A stretch of DNA of 47,812 nucleotides from Clostridia bacterium (GTDB taxonomy: Bacteria; Bacillota; Clostridia; Christensenellales; Borkfalkiaceae): assembly GCA_900767815.1 (NCBI GenBank), contig CAAGAM010000042.1:1-47812 (forward strand), read 5' to 3'. Shown in pieces: positions 15,891-24,358 of the stretch. Made by a program: the position numbers and the translations under genes. The notes beneath the pieces are model-generated. The model saw only the letters and a list, made by a program, of their open reading frames with translations, was not told where the DNA came from and searched no databases. Numbering within the stretch: the first letter of the stretch is position 1; each line of letters begins with the position of its first letter.

Positions 15891-16166
15891 ATGAGCAGAA
15901 GTGTTAAGAAAGGACCTTACGTTCAGGAAGTATTACTTAAAAGAGTAGAGGCTTTAAACGCCGAGAACAAGAAATCCGTTTTAAAGACCTGGTCGAGAAG
16001 TTCGACGATTTTCCCTCAGATGGTCGGTCATACGATAGCCGTATACGACGGCAGAAAGCACGTTCCCGTATATATTACGGAGGACATGGTAGGATGCAAG
16101 CTCGGCGAGTTCGCTCCCACCAGAACTTTCAAAGGCCACGCGGGATCGAAAACTACGGGTAAATAA
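15891..16166 (+). CDS. rpsS: Ribosomal protein S19
   Basis: 91 residues. It is a 30S head protein that contacts S13. SRSVKKGPYV at the start and LGEFAPTRTFKGH near the end are diagnostic. Fifteen nt after rplB, with GAGGAGG upstream. Confidence 0.98.
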   Translation: MSRSVKKGPYVQEVLLKRVEALNAENKKSVLKTWSRSSTIFPQMVGHTIAVYDGRKHVPVYITEDMVGCKLGEFAPTRTFKGHAGSKTTGK

Positions 16167-16184
16167 GAGAGGAGGTAGAGAATA

Positions 16185-16583
16185 ATGGCTACAAACGCTA
16201 GAGAAAGAAAAAAGAAGTACGTTGCCGACGCGAAAGCGGAAACGAGTGTTTCGGCAACTGCGAAATATATCAGAATATCTCCTTACAAGATCAGACCCGT
16301 TCTCGATCTTATAAGAGGCAAAAAAGTAACGGAAGCGACGGCAATGCTTGAAAACATTCCCAAGGCAGGATCGGAGCCTATCAAAAAGGTTCTCCTTTCC
16401 GCGGCTGCAAACGCAGAGCATAACAAGGGATATGACAGAAACGAGCTTTACGTAAAAGCGTGCTACGCGGATCAGGGCCCCACGCTTAAGAGAATGCAGC
16501 CCATGGCTCACGGAAGAGGATTCCGTATCTTGAAAAGAACGAGCCATATTACGGTCGTAGTTGACAACGCTAAGGCGGAATAA
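16185..16583 (+). CDS. rplV: Ribosomal protein L22
   Basis: 132 residues. It is a 50S exit-tunnel protein; the tip hairpin RMQPMAHGRGFRILKRTSHI is clear. A charged N-terminal extension of about 20 residues (ATNARERKKKYVADAKAE) precedes the usual start of the fold at AKYIRISPYKIRPVLDLIRG. Confidence 0.97.
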   Translation: MATNARERKKKYVADAKAETSVSATAKYIRISPYKIRPVLDLIRGKKVTEATAMLENIPKAGSEPIKKVLLSAAANAEHNKGYDRNELYVKACYADQGPTLKRMQPMAHGRGFRILKRTSHITVVVDNAKAE

Positions 16584-16595
16584 CAGGAGGACGTT

Positions 16596-17258
16596 ATGGG
16601 ACAGAAAGTTAATCCACACGGTTTAAGAGTAGGAGTAATCAAAGGTTGGGATACTCAGTGGTATGCCGACAAGAAAGATTTCGGCGCATTCCTTAAAGAA
16701 GACTACGATATAAGAGAATTCATAAAGAATACTTATTATGCTTCGGCGATTTCCAAAGTCGCTATAGAGAGAGCCGCAGGCAGAATCGCCATCACGATTT
16801 ATACGGCTCGTCCGGGCGTTCTGATCGGAAAAGCGGGCGCAGGAATCGAAGTTATCAAAAAACAGCTTGCAAAAGTAACGAAGGGCAAACAGGTTTCGGT
16901 CAACATCATCGAAGTAAGAAAGCCCGACTGCGACGCGCAGCTCGTTGCGGAGTCCATCGCGGCTCAGCTTGAAAAGAGAGCGTCGTTCAGAAGATGCATG
17001 AAGCAGGCTATCGGAAAGTCCATGAGAATGGGCGTTAAGGGTATAAAAGTCATGGTAAGCGGACGTCTTGACGGTGCGGAAATCGCAAGATGCGAGCAGT
17101 ATCACGACGGTTCCATTCCTCTTCAGACGCTTCGCGCGGACATCGATTACGGTGTTGCTACCGCACACACCACTTTCGGTGCGATCGGTATCAAAGTCTG
17201 GATCTACAACGGCGAAGTTCTGGGAGAAGCTAAGAGAACCGAAGGAGGCAAAGCTTAA
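16596..17258 (+). CDS. rpsC: Ribosomal protein S3
   Basis: 220 residues. It is a 30S protein at the mRNA entry channel with a KH domain (RPGVLIGKAGAGIEVIKK). MGQKVNPHGLRVGVIKGW is the typical N terminus. Twelve nt after rplV with an ACAGGAGGA site. Confidence 0.98.
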   Translation: MGQKVNPHGLRVGVIKGWDTQWYADKKDFGAFLKEDYDIREFIKNTYYASAISKVAIERAAGRIAITIYTARPGVLIGKAGAGIEVIKKQLAKVTKGKQVSVNIIEVRKPDCDAQLVAESIAAQLEKRASFRRCMKQAIGKSMRMGVKGIKVMVSGRLDGAEIARCEQYHDGSIPLQTLRADIDYGVATAHTTFGAIGIKVWIYNGEVLGEAKRTEGGKA

Positions 17259-17260
17259 TT

Positions 17261-17692
17261 ATGTTGATGCCAAAAAGAGTTAAGAGAAGAGCGCAGCACC
17301 GCGGCAGAATGACGGGTAAGGTTACCAAAGGTAACAAGATCGCATACGGCGATTTCGCACTCGTTGCCGAAGGTTCGGCGTGGGTTACTTCGAATCAGAT
17401 CGAAGCAGCCAGAATAGCAATGACCAGATTCGTTAAGCGTGGCGGACAGGTTTGGATAGATATATTCCCTCACAAACCTATCAGTAAAAAGCCCGCAGGC
17501 ACGAGAATGGGTTCAGGAAAAGGCGGCGTAGAGTATTGGGCTGCGGTTGTTAAACCGGGCAGAGTACTCTTCGAAATGGCGGGAGTTTCCGAAGCCGACG
17601 CAAGAGAGGCTATGAGACTCGCAGGCTACAAACTTCCCATCAAAACGAAGTTCGTAGTTAAAGAAAAAACTACAGAAGGAGTTGAAGGTTAA
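17261..17692 (+). CDS. rplP: Ribosomal protein L16
   Basis: 143 residues. It is a 50S protein near the A site; MLMPKRVKRRAQHRGRM and KPAGTRMGSGKGGVEYW are diagnostic. The start lies 2 nt after the rpsC stop, with its AAGGAGG site inside rpsC, so the two are coupled. Confidence 0.98.
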   Translation: MLMPKRVKRRAQHRGRMTGKVTKGNKIAYGDFALVAEGSAWVTSNQIEAARIAMTRFVKRGGQVWIDIFPHKPISKKPAGTRMGSGKGGVEYWAAVVKPGRVLFEMAGVSEADAREAMRLAGYKLPIKTKFVVKEKTTEGVEG

Positions 17693-17694
17693 TC

Positions 17695-17895
17695 ATGAAA
17701 GCGCAAGATATTCACGGAATGACGAGCGATGAGTTGCAGGTAAAGCTTGCAGAGCTCAAAGACGAACTTTTTAACCTTCGTTTCCGCCACGCAGTAAACG
17801 AACTCGAAAATCCCAACGTTATCAATTCCACGAAGAAAGATATCGCAAGGATCAAAACGGAAATACGTGCCAGAGAACTTAAGGCTAACGTATAA
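17695..17895 (+). CDS. rpmC: Ribosomal protein L29
   Basis: 66 residues, a small helical 50S protein near the tunnel exit. LAELKDELFNLRFRHAVNEL matches the family. Two nt after rplP. Confidence 0.97.
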   Translation: MKAQDIHGMTSDELQVKLAELKDELFNLRFRHAVNELENPNVINSTKKDIARIKTEIRARELKANV

Positions 17896-17910
17896 CGCGG
17901 AGGAGAGAAG

Positions 17911-18165
17911 ATGGAAAGAAATTTAAGAAAAGAGAGAGTCGGATTAGTTGTATCCGACAAGATGGATAAGACGGTCGTGGTAAGCGTCGAACTCAAAGCA
18001 ACTCATCCGCTTTACAAAAAGACAATCACCACAACCAAGAAATACAAAGCGCACGACGAAGAAAACGTATGCGGCGTAGGCGATAAGGTCAGAATAGTCG
18101 AGACCAGAAAGCTTTCCAAAGACAAGAACTGGAGAGTTGCCGAAATAATCGAAAAGGCTAAATAA
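17911..18165 (+). CDS. rpsQ: Ribosomal protein S17
   Basis: 84 residues, a 30S OB-fold primary rRNA-binding protein. RKERVGLVVSDKMDKTVVV and KTKKYKAHDEEN-type segments are typical. GCGGAGGAGA precedes the ATG. Confidence 0.98.
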   Translation: MERNLRKERVGLVVSDKMDKTVVVSVELKATHPLYKKTITTTKKYKAHDEENVCGVGDKVRIVETRKLSKDKNWRVAEIIEKAK

Positions 18166-18183
18166 TTAAAGGAGGAGCAAACA

Positions 18184-18552
18184 ATGATACAACCACAGAC
18201 CAGATTAAAAGTTGCGGATAACTCGGGCGCGAAAGAAATCATGTGCATAAGAGTTCTCGGCGGATCGTTCAGAAAATGTGGCAACATCGGCGACGTAATC
18301 GTTGCCAGCGTCAAAACTGCGACTCCGGGCGGAGCCGTCAAAAAGGGCGACGTTGTTAAAGCCGTAATCGTAAGAAGCTCGAAAGGACTCAGACGTCCCG
18401 ACGGAACGCATATCAAATTCGACGACAATGCGGCGGTAATAATCGATAATCAGAAGCAGCCGAGAGGAACGCGTATCTTCGGACCCGTAGCTCGTGAGCT
18501 TCGTGAGAAAGATTATATGAAAATCATATCGCTCGCACCGGAAGTGCTGTAA
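18184..18552 (+). CDS. rplN: Ribosomal protein L14
   Basis: 122 residues, normal length. It is a 50S interface protein and target of the silencing factor RsfS. MIQPQTRLKVADNSGAKEI and the ending SLAPEVL are diagnostic. It begins the spc section of the superoperon. Confidence 0.98.
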   Translation: MIQPQTRLKVADNSGAKEIMCIRVLGGSFRKCGNIGDVIVASVKTATPGGAVKKGDVVKAVIVRSSKGLRRPDGTHIKFDDNAAVIIDNQKQPRGTRIFGPVARELREKDYMKIISLAPEVL

Positions 18553-18564
18553 GGAGATCGGACT

Positions 18565-18999
18565 ATGAAGATTAAAAAGAATGATACCGTATATGTAGTT
18601 ACCGGTAAAGATAAGAAGGCTACGGGAAAGGTTATCTCCGTAGACACCGAAGCGAACAAGATCAAAGTCGAAGGCGTTTGCGTTCAGACGAAGCATCAGA
18701 AAGCGAGAAGAGCAAACGAAACGAGCGGAATCGTAAACGTTACGGGTTCTATCGACGCTTCCAACGTTTTGGTCGTATGCCCCGCTTGCGGAAAGAATAC
18801 GAGAGTAGGTTACAGCATCGTAGGCGACAAGAAGATCAGAGTGTGCAAGAAGTGCGGAAAGCCGCTTGACGTAAAGGCAGAAGCCAAGAAAGCGGCAAAA
18901 GCAGCTGCAAAGACGACGAAAAAGTCTGCGGCGAAAGACGACGCGGCACCAAAAAAGACCAGAAAAACCGCAGCAAAAAAAGCGGATAAAGCCGAATAA
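18565..18999 (+). CDS. rplX: Ribosomal protein L24 with long Lys/Ala-rich tail
   Basis: 144 residues against the usual 100-110. The KOW core (KKNDTVYVVTGKDKKATGKV) and a bacterial L24 zinc-ribbon-like CPAC / CKKC pair are intact through about residue 105. A tail of about 40 residues follows, made almost entirely of Lys and Ala with some Thr, Ser and Asp, resembling histone-H1-like tails. The stop is followed directly by AAGGAGA for rplE, so the tail is a real part of the frame. A role in rRNA binding is possible but not shown. Confidence 0.96.
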   Translation: MKIKKNDTVYVVTGKDKKATGKVISVDTEANKIKVEGVCVQTKHQKARRANETSGIVNVTGSIDASNVLVVCPACGKNTRVGYSIVGDKKIRVCKKCGKPLDVKAEAKKAAKAAAKTTKKSAAKDDAAPKKTRKTAAKKADKAE

Positions 19000-19010
19000 G
19001 GAGAAATAAA

Positions 19011-19607
19011 ATGGCAGACAAAAAGACTCAGGTTGCTAAAGAAGCTGCAACCGATTCGAAGTATGTTAGCAGAAAGAAGGAACTGTACGAGAAAGAAGTC
19101 GTTCCGTATCTCATGAAACATTTCGGATACAAGAACATCAATCAATGCCCCAAGCTCGTTAAGATCACCATCAACAACGGTCTCGGCGACATTAAAGACA
19201 ATGCGAAAAGCGTACAGCTCGCTCAACAGGAACTCGCCCTCATTTCGGGTCAGAAACCTGTCCTTACAAAAGCTAAGAAGTCGGTTGCGAACTTCAAGGT
19301 AAGAGAAGGCATGAACGTCGGCGTTAAGGTAACGCTGAGACAAGACAGAATGTACGATTTCTTCGATAAGCTCGTATCGATAGCTCTTCCGAGAGTAAGA
19401 GACTTCAAGGGCGTTCCGTCCAAGTCTTTCGACGGCAGAGGTAACTACGCAATGGGCGTTAAGGAACAACTCATATTCCCTGAAATCCAGTACGACCAGG
19501 TTGAGAAGGTCAGAGGTTTCGATATTTGCATCGTAACCACCGCCAACACGGACGAAGAAGCGAGAGAGCTTCTCAAGGCAATGGGAATGCCTTTCAAAGC
19601 TAATTAA
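19011..19607 (+). CDS. rplE: Ribosomal protein L5
   Basis: 198 residues, about 18 longer than usual because of an N-terminal extension (ADKKTQVAKEAATDSKYVSR) before the standard LYEKEVVPYLMKHFGYKN. It is a 50S central-protuberance protein that binds 5S rRNA. The glycine-rich FDGRGNYAMGVKEQLIFPEI segment is typical. Confidence 0.98.
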   Translation: MADKKTQVAKEAATDSKYVSRKKELYEKEVVPYLMKHFGYKNINQCPKLVKITINNGLGDIKDNAKSVQLAQQELALISGQKPVLTKAKKSVANFKVREGMNVGVKVTLRQDRMYDFFDKLVSIALPRVRDFKGVPSKSFDGRGNYAMGVKEQLIFPEIQYDQVEKVRGFDICIVTTANTDEEARELLKAMGMPFKAN

Positions 19608-19621
19608 GGAGATTACGAATC

Positions 19622-19807
19622 ATGGCAAAAACAGCAATGATAAATAAACAGAAAAAGACACCGAAATTCTCGACGAGAGGATATACGAGATGTTCTATCT
19701 GCGGAAGACCGCACGCCGTTCTGAAAAAATACGGAGTTTGCCGTATCTGCTTCAGAGAATTAGCTTACAAGGGTCAGATTCCCGGTGTAAAAAAGGCAAG
19801 TTGGTAA
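19622..19807 (+). CDS. rpsN: Ribosomal protein S14, zinc type
   Basis: 61 residues, the short zinc-binding form, with CSIC and CRIC pairs spaced as a zinc ribbon. It is a 30S head protein. The Gram-positive zinc form is present; a zinc-independent paralogue is not seen in this window. Confidence 0.98.
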   Translation: MAKTAMINKQKKTPKFSTRGYTRCSICGRPHAVLKKYGVCRICFRELAYKGQIPGVKKASW

Positions 19808-19825
19808 GAGGAGGTTTAGATAAAA

Positions 19826-20224
19826 ATGACAGATCCTATCGCAGATATGCTCACTCGTATCAGAAACGCGCTCACGGCTTCTCACGACACGGTTGAAATC
19901 CCGGCGTCGAACATGAAGAAATCGATCGCGCAGATACTTTTAGACGAAGGTTACATTACCAAGTACGACGTCGTTAAAGAAGAAGGCGACGTACAGGGTA
20001 AAATAGTTATCGAATTAAAATACGGACCCAAGGGCGAAAGAGTCATCAACGGACTCAAGAGAATTTCGAAGCCCGGCCTCAGAATTTATGCCGGATGCGA
20101 AGAGCTTCCCAAGGTTCTCGGCGGACTCGGAATAGCAATCATTTCCACTCCCAAGGGCGTTATGACAGACAAGGCGGCAAGAAAGTCCAATCACGGCGGC
20201 GAAGTTCTTGCTTACGTCTGGTAA
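19826..20224 (+). CDS. rpsH: Ribosomal protein S8
   Basis: 132 residues, normal length. It is a 30S primary rRNA-binding protein; TDPIADMLTRIRNA and the C-terminal STPKGVMTDKAARKSNHGGE are diagnostic. In E. coli S8 represses the spc operon. GAGGAGGT precedes the ATG. Confidence 0.98.
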   Translation: MTDPIADMLTRIRNALTASHDTVEIPASNMKKSIAQILLDEGYITKYDVVKEEGDVQGKIVIELKYGPKGERVINGLKRISKPGLRIYAGCEELPKVLGGLGIAIISTPKGVMTDKAARKSNHGGEVLAYVW

Positions 20225-20238
20225 GGAGGTCGAATTAT

Positions 20239-20781
20239 ATGTCAAGAATAGGAAGAGAGCCGGTCGAGATGCCGGCAGGAGTAACTTTAACGGCAGATAA
20301 CGGCTTGCTTACGGTTAAAGGACCTCTCGGAACACTCACTCAGGATTATGACGTAGAGCATATTTCCTTCAAAGTTGAAGGAAACGTAGCTCACGTTTAC
20401 AGAAATTCCGAAGAGGACGCAATCAAGGCAAAACACGGGCTTTACAGAGCGCTTCTTCACAACATGGTAGTCGGCGTAACGAAAGGCTATGAAAAAGGTC
20501 TTACGGTTAACGGCGTAGGTTGGAAAGTTGCTCAGACGGGAAAGGATTTAACCCTTTCGGTCGGCTTCAGCCACAACGTAGTCGTAAACGCCGTAGACGG
20601 AATCACTCTTACGGCTGTATCCCCCACGGAAATCAGCGTAAAGGGAATCGATAAGGTATTAGTCGGTCAGATCGCCGCGAATATCAGAACAATCAGAAAG
20701 CCCGAACCTTACCACGGATACGGTATCGCTTACAAAGACGAAGTGATCGAACGTAAGGAAGGCAAGACGGCGGGTAAATAA
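20239..20781 (+). CDS. rplF: Ribosomal protein L6
   Basis: 180 residues. It is a 50S protein near the GTPase-associated centre; MSRIGREPVEMPAGVTL and PEPYHGYGIAYKDE are typical. The ATG at 20239 has AAGGAGGT just upstream; the longer open frame from 20095 overlaps rpsH and is not used. Confidence 0.98.
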   Translation: MSRIGREPVEMPAGVTLTADNGLLTVKGPLGTLTQDYDVEHISFKVEGNVAHVYRNSEEDAIKAKHGLYRALLHNMVVGVTKGYEKGLTVNGVGWKVAQTGKDLTLSVGFSHNVVVNAVDGITLTAVSPTEISVKGIDKVLVGQIAANIRTIRKPEPYHGYGIAYKDEVIERKEGKTAGK

Positions 20782-20794
20782 GGAGTAAACTGAT

Positions 20795-21163
20795 ATGATA
20801 TCGAAAATTGATAAAAATACCGACAGAAAGAGAAGACATAGCAGAGTCAGAGCTAAAATCTCCGGAACGGCGGCTTGCCCGAGACTTTGCGTTTACAGAA
20901 GTCTTAACAACATTTATGCACAGATCATCGACGACGTAAAGGGTAACACCCTGGTTGCATGCTCCACCAAAGAGAAAGCCGTTGCGGCTCTTCTCGGCGA
21001 CAAGAACAAGTCGGAGCAGGCTAAAGTCGTAGGATTGGAACTTGCTAAGAAAGCTACTGCAAAAGGAATCGAAAACGTCGTATTCGACAGAGGCGGTTAC
21101 CTTTACATCGGCAGAGTTAAGAGCTTAGCGGACGGCGCCAGAGAAGGCGGCTTGAAATTCTAA
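20795..21163 (+). CDS. rplR: Ribosomal protein L18
   Basis: 122 residues, a 50S protein that binds 5S rRNA. RLCVYRSLNNIYAQIIDD and FDRGGYLYIGRVKSLADGAR are diagnostic. Thirteen nt after rplF. Confidence 0.98.
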   Translation: MISKIDKNTDRKRRHSRVRAKISGTAACPRLCVYRSLNNIYAQIIDDVKGNTLVACSTKEKAVAALLGDKNKSEQAKVVGLELAKKATAKGIENVVFDRGGYLYIGRVKSLADGAREGGLKF

Positions 21164-21179
21164 GAGGAGGAAGCGAAAA

Positions 21180-21701
21180 ATGGCAAAAGAAAATAACAGA
21201 CCTCAAAGAAAGCAAGATCGCGACGACGGTCTTTGCAAAAAACTTATAGCCGTCAACCGTATTACCAAAGTTGTTAAAGGCGGACGTAAAATGCGTTTCG
21301 CGGCACTCGTCGTCGTCGGCGACGAAAACGGCAGCGTAGGCTGCGGCAGCGGAAAGGCGAACGAAGTTCCCGAAGCTATCGAAAAGGCTACGGCTCAGGC
21401 TAAAAAAGCTATGCGTAAAATGTCCTTGGTTGACACAACCATTCCCCACACCGTAATCGGCAAGTTCGGCAGAGGCTCCGTCCTCATGATGCCTGCCGAA
21501 GAAGGTACCGGAGTTATCGCGGGCGGTCCCGTCCGTGCGGTTATGGAAGCTGCGGGCATCAAGAACATCAGAACTAAATCTCACGGCACGAGCAACCCCG
21601 TAAACATGGTTAAAGCCGTCATCGCGGGTCTCGAAGAACTCAAGACGGTTGAACAGGTTGCCGCGCTTCGCGGTAAGTCCGCCGAAGAGATTTTAGGTTA
21701 A
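21180..21701 (+). CDS. rpsE: Ribosomal protein S5
   Basis: 173 residues, a 30S protein important for decoding accuracy and mRNA helicase activity. VNRITKVVKGGRKMRFAALV and GTGVIAGGPVRAVMEAAGI are diagnostic. GAGGAGG precedes the ATG. Confidence 0.98.
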   Translation: MAKENNRPQRKQDRDDGLCKKLIAVNRITKVVKGGRKMRFAALVVVGDENGSVGCGSGKANEVPEAIEKATAQAKKAMRKMSLVDTTIPHTVIGKFGRGSVLMMPAEEGTGVIAGGPVRAVMEAAGIKNIRTKSHGTSNPVNMVKAVIAGLEELKTVEQVAALRGKSAEEILG

Positions 21702-21715
21702 GGAGGTACTTTGAA

Positions 21716-21898
21716 ATGGAAAAACAGGTTAAAGTAACCCTTATCAAAAGCACGATCGCATGCCTTCCCAAGCAGAAGGCGGTTATCGCGGCTTTAGGAC
21801 TCAGAAAAATAAATCATTCGAAAATTTTTACCGATAACGCTGCGCTTCAGGGTCAGTTGGCTCTCGTTTCGCACATGGTAAAGGTTGAGAACGTATAA
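21716..21898 (+). CDS. rpmD: Ribosomal protein L30
   Basis: 60 residues, a small 50S protein. VTLIKSTIACLPKQKAVIAA is typical. It lies between rpsE and rplO as in most Firmicutes. Confidence 0.97.
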   Translation: MEKQVKVTLIKSTIACLPKQKAVIAALGLRKINHSKIFTDNAALQGQLALVSHMVKVENV

Positions 21899-21910
21899 GG
21901 AAGGTGCATC

Positions 21911-22357
21911 ATGAGAATTGGTCAATTATCGCCTGCTGAAGGCGCAAGAACTTCCAAAAAGAGATTAGGTCGCGGTATCGGATCGGGGCTCGGCAAAACG
22001 AGCGGTAAAGGTCATAAAGGTCAATGGGCGAGAAGCGGCGGCGGAGTAAGACCGGGATTCGAAGGCGGACAGATGCCTTTGACCCGTCGTGTTCCCAAGC
22101 GCGGTTTCAACAATCATTTCAGAGTTGTTTACTCGGTTGTCAATCTTGACGTACTTTCCGCATTCGAAGCCGGCACGGTTGTAGATTACGATTTACTCGT
22201 TGCAAACGGACTCGTTAAAGTAGTTAAAAACGCCGCAGGACTTAAAGTTCTCGGAAACGGCAAACTCGACGTTGCTTTAACGGTCAAAGCGTCCAAGTTC
22301 TCGGCGGCTGCAAAGAGCGCTATCGAGGCTGCCGGCGGCACGGTTGAAGAAGTTTAA
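21911..22357 (+). CDS. rplO: Ribosomal protein L15
   Basis: 148 residues, a 50S assembly protein. The Gly/Arg-rich N-terminal extension (KRLGRGIGSGLGKTSGKGHK) and GQMPLTRRVPKRGFNN are diagnostic. It precedes secY as in the standard spc order. Confidence 0.98.
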   Translation: MRIGQLSPAEGARTSKKRLGRGIGSGLGKTSGKGHKGQWARSGGGVRPGFEGGQMPLTRRVPKRGFNNHFRVVYSVVNLDVLSAFEAGTVVDYDLLVANGLVKVVKNAAGLKVLGNGKLDVALTVKASKFSAAAKSAIEAAGGTVEEV

Positions 22358-22382
22358 AACTTTTTCAAAGCGGAGGTAGAAA

Positions 22383-23732
22383 ATGTTTGAGACGATAAAA
22401 AACGCATTCAAAGTCAAAGAAATAAGAGTCAAGATGCTCTGGACTTTGCTTTTCTTGCTCCTTTACAGAGTAGGTAGCTATATTCCTGTCCCGGGCATAG
22501 GAGATCAGTTGCTTTCAAGCGAGCAGCTCTCAAAAACCTCTTATTTAAACATAATGAGTATGATGACAGGCGGCTCGCTCATGAACGGAACGTTGTTCGC
22601 CATGGGTATCGGACCGTACATTAACTCGTCAATCATTATGCAACTTCTGGCAGTGGCAATTCCGCCTCTCGAAAGATTATCAAAACAAGGCGAAGAAGGA
22701 AGAAGAAAAATTTCTTCTTATACGAGAATTTTAACTATTCTTCTTGCCATTATTCAGTCAATCGGTATACTCGTAAGCTATGCGTCCAATTCGGGAACGG
22801 GTAACTTTGCGGAGCTTAGCGCGATTCTCGCGGGCGGCAAAGAAAACGTTACGAAATTTACCACGGCTTTGAGTTATATCATCATCGTATTGTTCTACAC
22901 GGCAGGATCCTGCATCACCATGTGGATAGGCGAAAGAATTACCGAACACGGAATTTCCAACGGTATTTCCCTCCTTATCTACGCGGGTATCGTAGCGTCC
23001 TTCGCCACGTTCGTCATTAAGGAATTCAGCCTTATTTTCCTTCAGGGTTCGCTCGACAGAGCCGAACTCTGGAAGTTCATCGCATATCTTGTAATCATAG
23101 TCGTTCTTTTCGCGGCGATCGTCTGGATCGAACTTGCCGAAAGAAAGGTCAAAGTTCAGTATGCGAAACAGGTTAAGGGAAGAAAAATGTACGGCGGTCA
23201 GTCCACCGAAATCCCGATCAAAGTAAACGCGAACGGCGTTATGCCCCTCATCTTTGCGTTCTCGATCCTTTCTTTCCCCGAACTTATAGGAACTTTGTTC
23301 GGCTGGCAGGGCTTCATCAACTGGTGGCAGAAATGGCTCGGCGCTTCGTCGAGATATCCGTTCTATTCGATAGTTCTTTGCCTGCTCATTCTGTTCTTTG
23401 CGTTCTTCTATTCGCAAATTCAGTTCCAGCCGGAAGACATATCGAAAACCATTCAGCAAAACGGCGGATTCATTCCGGGAATAAGACCTGGTAAGCCAAC
23501 TGCGGACTATCTCAAAAAGACGTCCGACAGACTTACTCTTTTCGGAGCGATATTCCTTGCTCTTCTTGCTCTTATTCCGTCGCTCATCCTCAACGCGATT
23601 TTACCGAGCGCAAGCACGTCGGGTTCGTTCAGCGCAACGGGAATGCTCATCGTAGTATCCGTAGCACTCGAATTCAACACCGCACTCGAATCGCAGATCA
23701 TGGCGAAGAAGTATAAAGGATTCCTTAAGTAA
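22383..23732 (+). CDS. secY: Protein translocase subunit SecY
   Basis: 449 residues with ten hydrophobic segments, the channel of the Sec translocon in the cytoplasmic membrane. RVGSYIPVPGI near the N terminus, GERITEHGISNGISLLIYAGI and the cytoplasmic loop with GGFIPGIRPGKPT are diagnostic. GCGGAGGTAG precedes the ATG. adk starts 1 nt after the stop codon, so translation is likely coupled. Confidence 0.98.
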   Translation: MFETIKNAFKVKEIRVKMLWTLLFLLLYRVGSYIPVPGIGDQLLSSEQLSKTSYLNIMSMMTGGSLMNGTLFAMGIGPYINSSIIMQLLAVAIPPLERLSKQGEEGRRKISSYTRILTILLAIIQSIGILVSYASNSGTGNFAELSAILAGGKENVTKFTTALSYIIIVLFYTAGSCITMWIGERITEHGISNGISLLIYAGIVASFATFVIKEFSLIFLQGSLDRAELWKFIAYLVIIVVLFAAIVWIELAERKVKVQYAKQVKGRKMYGGQSTEIPIKVNANGVMPLIFAFSILSFPELIGTLFGWQGFINWWQKWLGASSRYPFYSIVLCLLILFFAFFYSQIQFQPEDISKTIQQNGGFIPGIRPGKPTADYLKKTSDRLTLFGAIFLALLALIPSLILNAILPSASTSGSFSATGMLIVVSVALEFNTALESQIMAKKYKGFLK

Positions 23733-23733
23733 G

Positions 23734-24354
23734 ATGAAGGTAATATTGTTAGGCGCGCCCGGCGCGGGAAAAGGAACGCAAGCCGTAAAGCTTGCGGAGA
23801 GATATAAAATCCCTCACATCTCTACGGGCGACATATTCAGAAGCAATATAAAAGAAAAAACACCTATCGGGATCGTGGCTAAGTCCTATATCGATAAAGG
23901 GCAGCTCGTTCCCGACGAGGTGACGATACAGATAGTTAAGGAAAGGCTTGAAAAAGACGATTGTAAAAACGGTTATCTTCTCGACGGATTTCCGAGGACG
24001 GTATCTCAGGCGGAAGCTCTGGACGGATTTTCGAAGGTAGACGTAGTAGTCAACATCGACGTGCCGCTTCACAAGCTCATGAAAAGAATCACGGGCAGAA
24101 GAGTGTGCGGAAAGTGCGGCGAAAGCTATCATATCGATTATCTCGGAGATAAGACGACGTGCGAAAAGTGCGACGGAGAACTTATCCAGAGAGCGGACGA
24201 CAACGAAGACACTGTGTCCAAAAGACTTGAAGTATACGAAAAACAGACTGCGCCGCTCATCGCTCACTACGATAAACAAGGCAAGCTTGTAAGCGTAGAC
24301 GGCGACGGCGATATAAGCGCGGTATTCAAAGCCATCACCGAAAGGTTAGATTGA
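23734..24354 (+). CDS. adk: Adenylate kinase, zinc-lid type
   Basis: 206 residues. It catalyses ATP + AMP = 2 ADP in the cytoplasm. P-loop GAPGAGKGTQ is at residues 7-16, and STGDIFR and the LLDGFPRT segment bind AMP. The lid carries a zinc site with Cys125, Cys128, Cys143 and Cys146, as in Gram-positive enzymes. It is about 10 residues shorter than usual at the C-terminal end. Confidence 0.98.
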   Translation: MKVILLGAPGAGKGTQAVKLAERYKIPHISTGDIFRSNIKEKTPIGIVAKSYIDKGQLVPDEVTIQIVKERLEKDDCKNGYLLDGFPRTVSQAEALDGFSKVDVVVNIDVPLHKLMKRITGRRVCGKCGESYHIDYLGDKTTCEKCDGELIQRADDNEDTVSKRLEVYEKQTAPLIAHYDKQGKLVSVDGDGDISAVFKAITERLD

Positions 24355-24358
24355 AAAA

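Noticed and set aside
20095..20238. 48-codon upstream extension of rplF
   Set aside because: It overlaps rpsH in another frame, and the strong AAGGAGGT site marks the ATG at 20239.
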